From an uncultured Ruminococcus sp. (GTDB lineage: Bacteria; Bacillota; Clostridia; Oscillospirales; Acutalibacteraceae), in contig CACXGJ010000032.1 in the NCBI GenBank assembly GCA_902767125.1, positions 1 through 6,554 on the forward strand: 6,554 nucleotides of DNA, written 5' to 3'. Positions 5,725 to 6,554 of the stretch are shown here, one piece after another. The position numbers and the translations under genes were made by a program. Under the pieces are notes generated by a model. It saw nothing but the letters and a program-made list of their open reading frames with translations, had not been told where the DNA came from and did not search any database. The stretch's first letter is position 1. Each line of letters starts with the position of its first letter.

Positions 5725-6483
5725 ATGAAATACTGGAATGGAAGAAGATATTATTCTCTTGACTGCTACCTCAAGGAAACTTTCGGTCAAAAGCTGTATA
5801 AGCTGTCATTGAGCGGAGGGATGACCTGTCCGAACCGTGACGGGAAATTATCGACACAGGGCTGTATATTTTGCAGTGAGGGAGGTTCGGGGGATTTTGC
5901 AGCACCCTGTACGGATATTTCGATTCAGATAGAGTATGCGAAGACTCTTGTCAAGGATAAATTTCAGGGAGATAAATATATAGCATATTTTCAGTCATAT
6001 ACAAATACCTATGCTGATACGGCATATCTTGAGAGGCTTTTTATGCCTGTGATAAGGCGTGATGACATTGCAGTCCTGTCGATAGCGACAAGACCTGACT
6101 GCCTTGAGGATGATAAGATAAGGCTCATATCCGAGATGGCGAAAATAAAGCCTGTTTGGATAGAATTGGGCTTGCAGACGGTACATGAGAAAACGGCTGA
6201 TCTTATCAACAGGGGATATAAATTGGAATGCTATGACAGTGCGGTCCGAAGGCTGAAGAATATAGGAGTGAATGTCATAACGCATATAATATTGGGGCTT
6301 CCTGACGAAAGCCGTGAGGAAATGCTCGAAACAGCAGAATATGTGGGTAGGGTGACCGACGGCATAAAAATACAGCTCCTGCACGTTCTGAAGAATACAA
6401 AGCTTGCAGAGCTGTATGAAAGCGGATATTTCGGGACACTCCAACAGGATGAATATATATCTCTTGTGGGAGTTACAAAATAA
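5725..6483 (+). CDS. Radical SAM protein, TIGR01212/YhcC family, apparently C-terminally truncated
   Basis: This 252-residue protein is a member of the radical SAM family that includes E. coli YhcC (TIGR01212). The 4Fe-4S ligands are Cys35, Cys47 and Cys50 in the family's C-x11-C-x2-C arrangement (CPNRDG...GCIFC), followed by SEGGSGDF, the SAM-site region. Other family blocks are YFQSYTNTY (88-96), IATRPDCL (120-127), IELGLQT (146-152), HIILGLPDE (187-195) and IKIQLLHVLKNT (214-225). Family members normally run to about 300 or more residues, continuing after ...EEYVDLV with a segment bearing LPP and HRLTGDGP. Here the match stops at EYISLV (residue 248), and GVTK plus a TAA follows. About 50 residues are therefore missing. 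The conserved catalytic core is present, so activity is uncertain rather than excluded. No clear promoter of its own was found; it sits behind the rubredoxin terminator. The exact cellular reaction of the family is not known to me. Confidence 0.88.
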   Translation: MKYWNGRRYYSLDCYLKETFGQKLYKLSLSGGMTCPNRDGKLSTQGCIFCSEGGSGDFAAPCTDISIQIEYAKTLVKDKFQGDKYIAYFQSYTNTYADTAYLERLFMPVIRRDDIAVLSIATRPDCLEDDKIRLISEMAKIKPVWIELGLQTVHEKTADLINRGYKLECYDSAVRRLKNIGVNVITHIILGLPDESREEMLETAEYVGRVTDGIKIQLLHVLKNTKLAELYESGYFGTLQQDEYISLVGVTK

Positions 6484-6495
6484 GTATCAAAAACA

Positions 6496-6524
6496 TTGAC
6501 ATTAGTGATTAAACGTGTTAGAAT
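6496..6524 (+). promoter_or_regulatory. Strong extended -10 promoter reading out of the window
   Basis: TTGACA at 6496-6501 is a perfect -35 box and TAGAAT at 6519-6524 is a 5-of-6 -10 box, with a 17-base spacer. TG at 6516-6517 gives an extended -10. Transcription would start at about 6531 and run rightward. The gene it serves lies beyond base 6554. It begins 12 bases after the radical SAM stop codon. Confidence 0.75.
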
Positions 6525-6554
6525 ATGCCTAAATATATGATGTGCGGTCATCTA

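Noticed and set aside
6466..6476. Resemblance of GTGGGAGTTAC to the IS tail at 69-80
   Set aside because: Only a few bases match and there is no hairpin arm upstream, so it is not evidence for a second IS605 end.

Overview
The window looks like chromosomal DNA of an anaerobic, low-to-mid GC Gram-positive bacterium, most likely a gut or rumen Clostridia of the Ruminococcus/Oscillospiraceae type. The basis is the AT-leaning codon use, strong GGAGG-type ribosome sites, the mix of genes (cytoplasmic type I pullulanase, rubredoxin, AI-2E family permease, TIGR01212-type radical SAM protein, secreted repeat-bearing transglutaminase-like protein) and a clostridial-style IS200/IS605 end. The genus is an inference. 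All genes seen are on the + strand.

Layout. Bases 1-83 are the right end of an IS200/IS605-family (TnpB-carrying) element: the last codons of a probable tnpB, overlapping the 3' end of a putative omega RNA scaffold, with a perfect 9-bp hairpin at 52-73. Only 48 bases separate the inferred element end from the ATG of a secreted protein (132-1865) with a signal peptide, three tandem beta-type repeats of about 91 residues and a transglutaminase-like domain with an intact Cys-His-Asp triad. A terminator follows (1880-1922). An AI-2E family permease (2006-3292) has its own promoter and terminator. A cytoplasmic type I pullulanase (3425-5380) follows, again with its own promoter. A 52-residue rubredoxin (5489-5647) is driven by a perfect-consensus extended -10 promoter and closed by a strong hairpin terminator. 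A radical SAM gene (5725-6483) follows and appears to lack about the last 50 residues of its family. A second strong promoter (6496-6524) starts right after it and points out of the window.

The genes do not form one pathway. Most have individual promoters and terminators, so this reads as a series of single-gene transcription units, bounded on the left by a mobile element and on the right by a possible junction that cut the radical SAM gene. No stretch over 300 bases lacks a gene. I see no CRISPR array, tRNA, rRNA or clearly new multi-gene system. The points most worth checking are the two edges: the IS605 end with its predicted guide and junction promoter, and the truncated radical SAM gene followed at once by a strong promoter.
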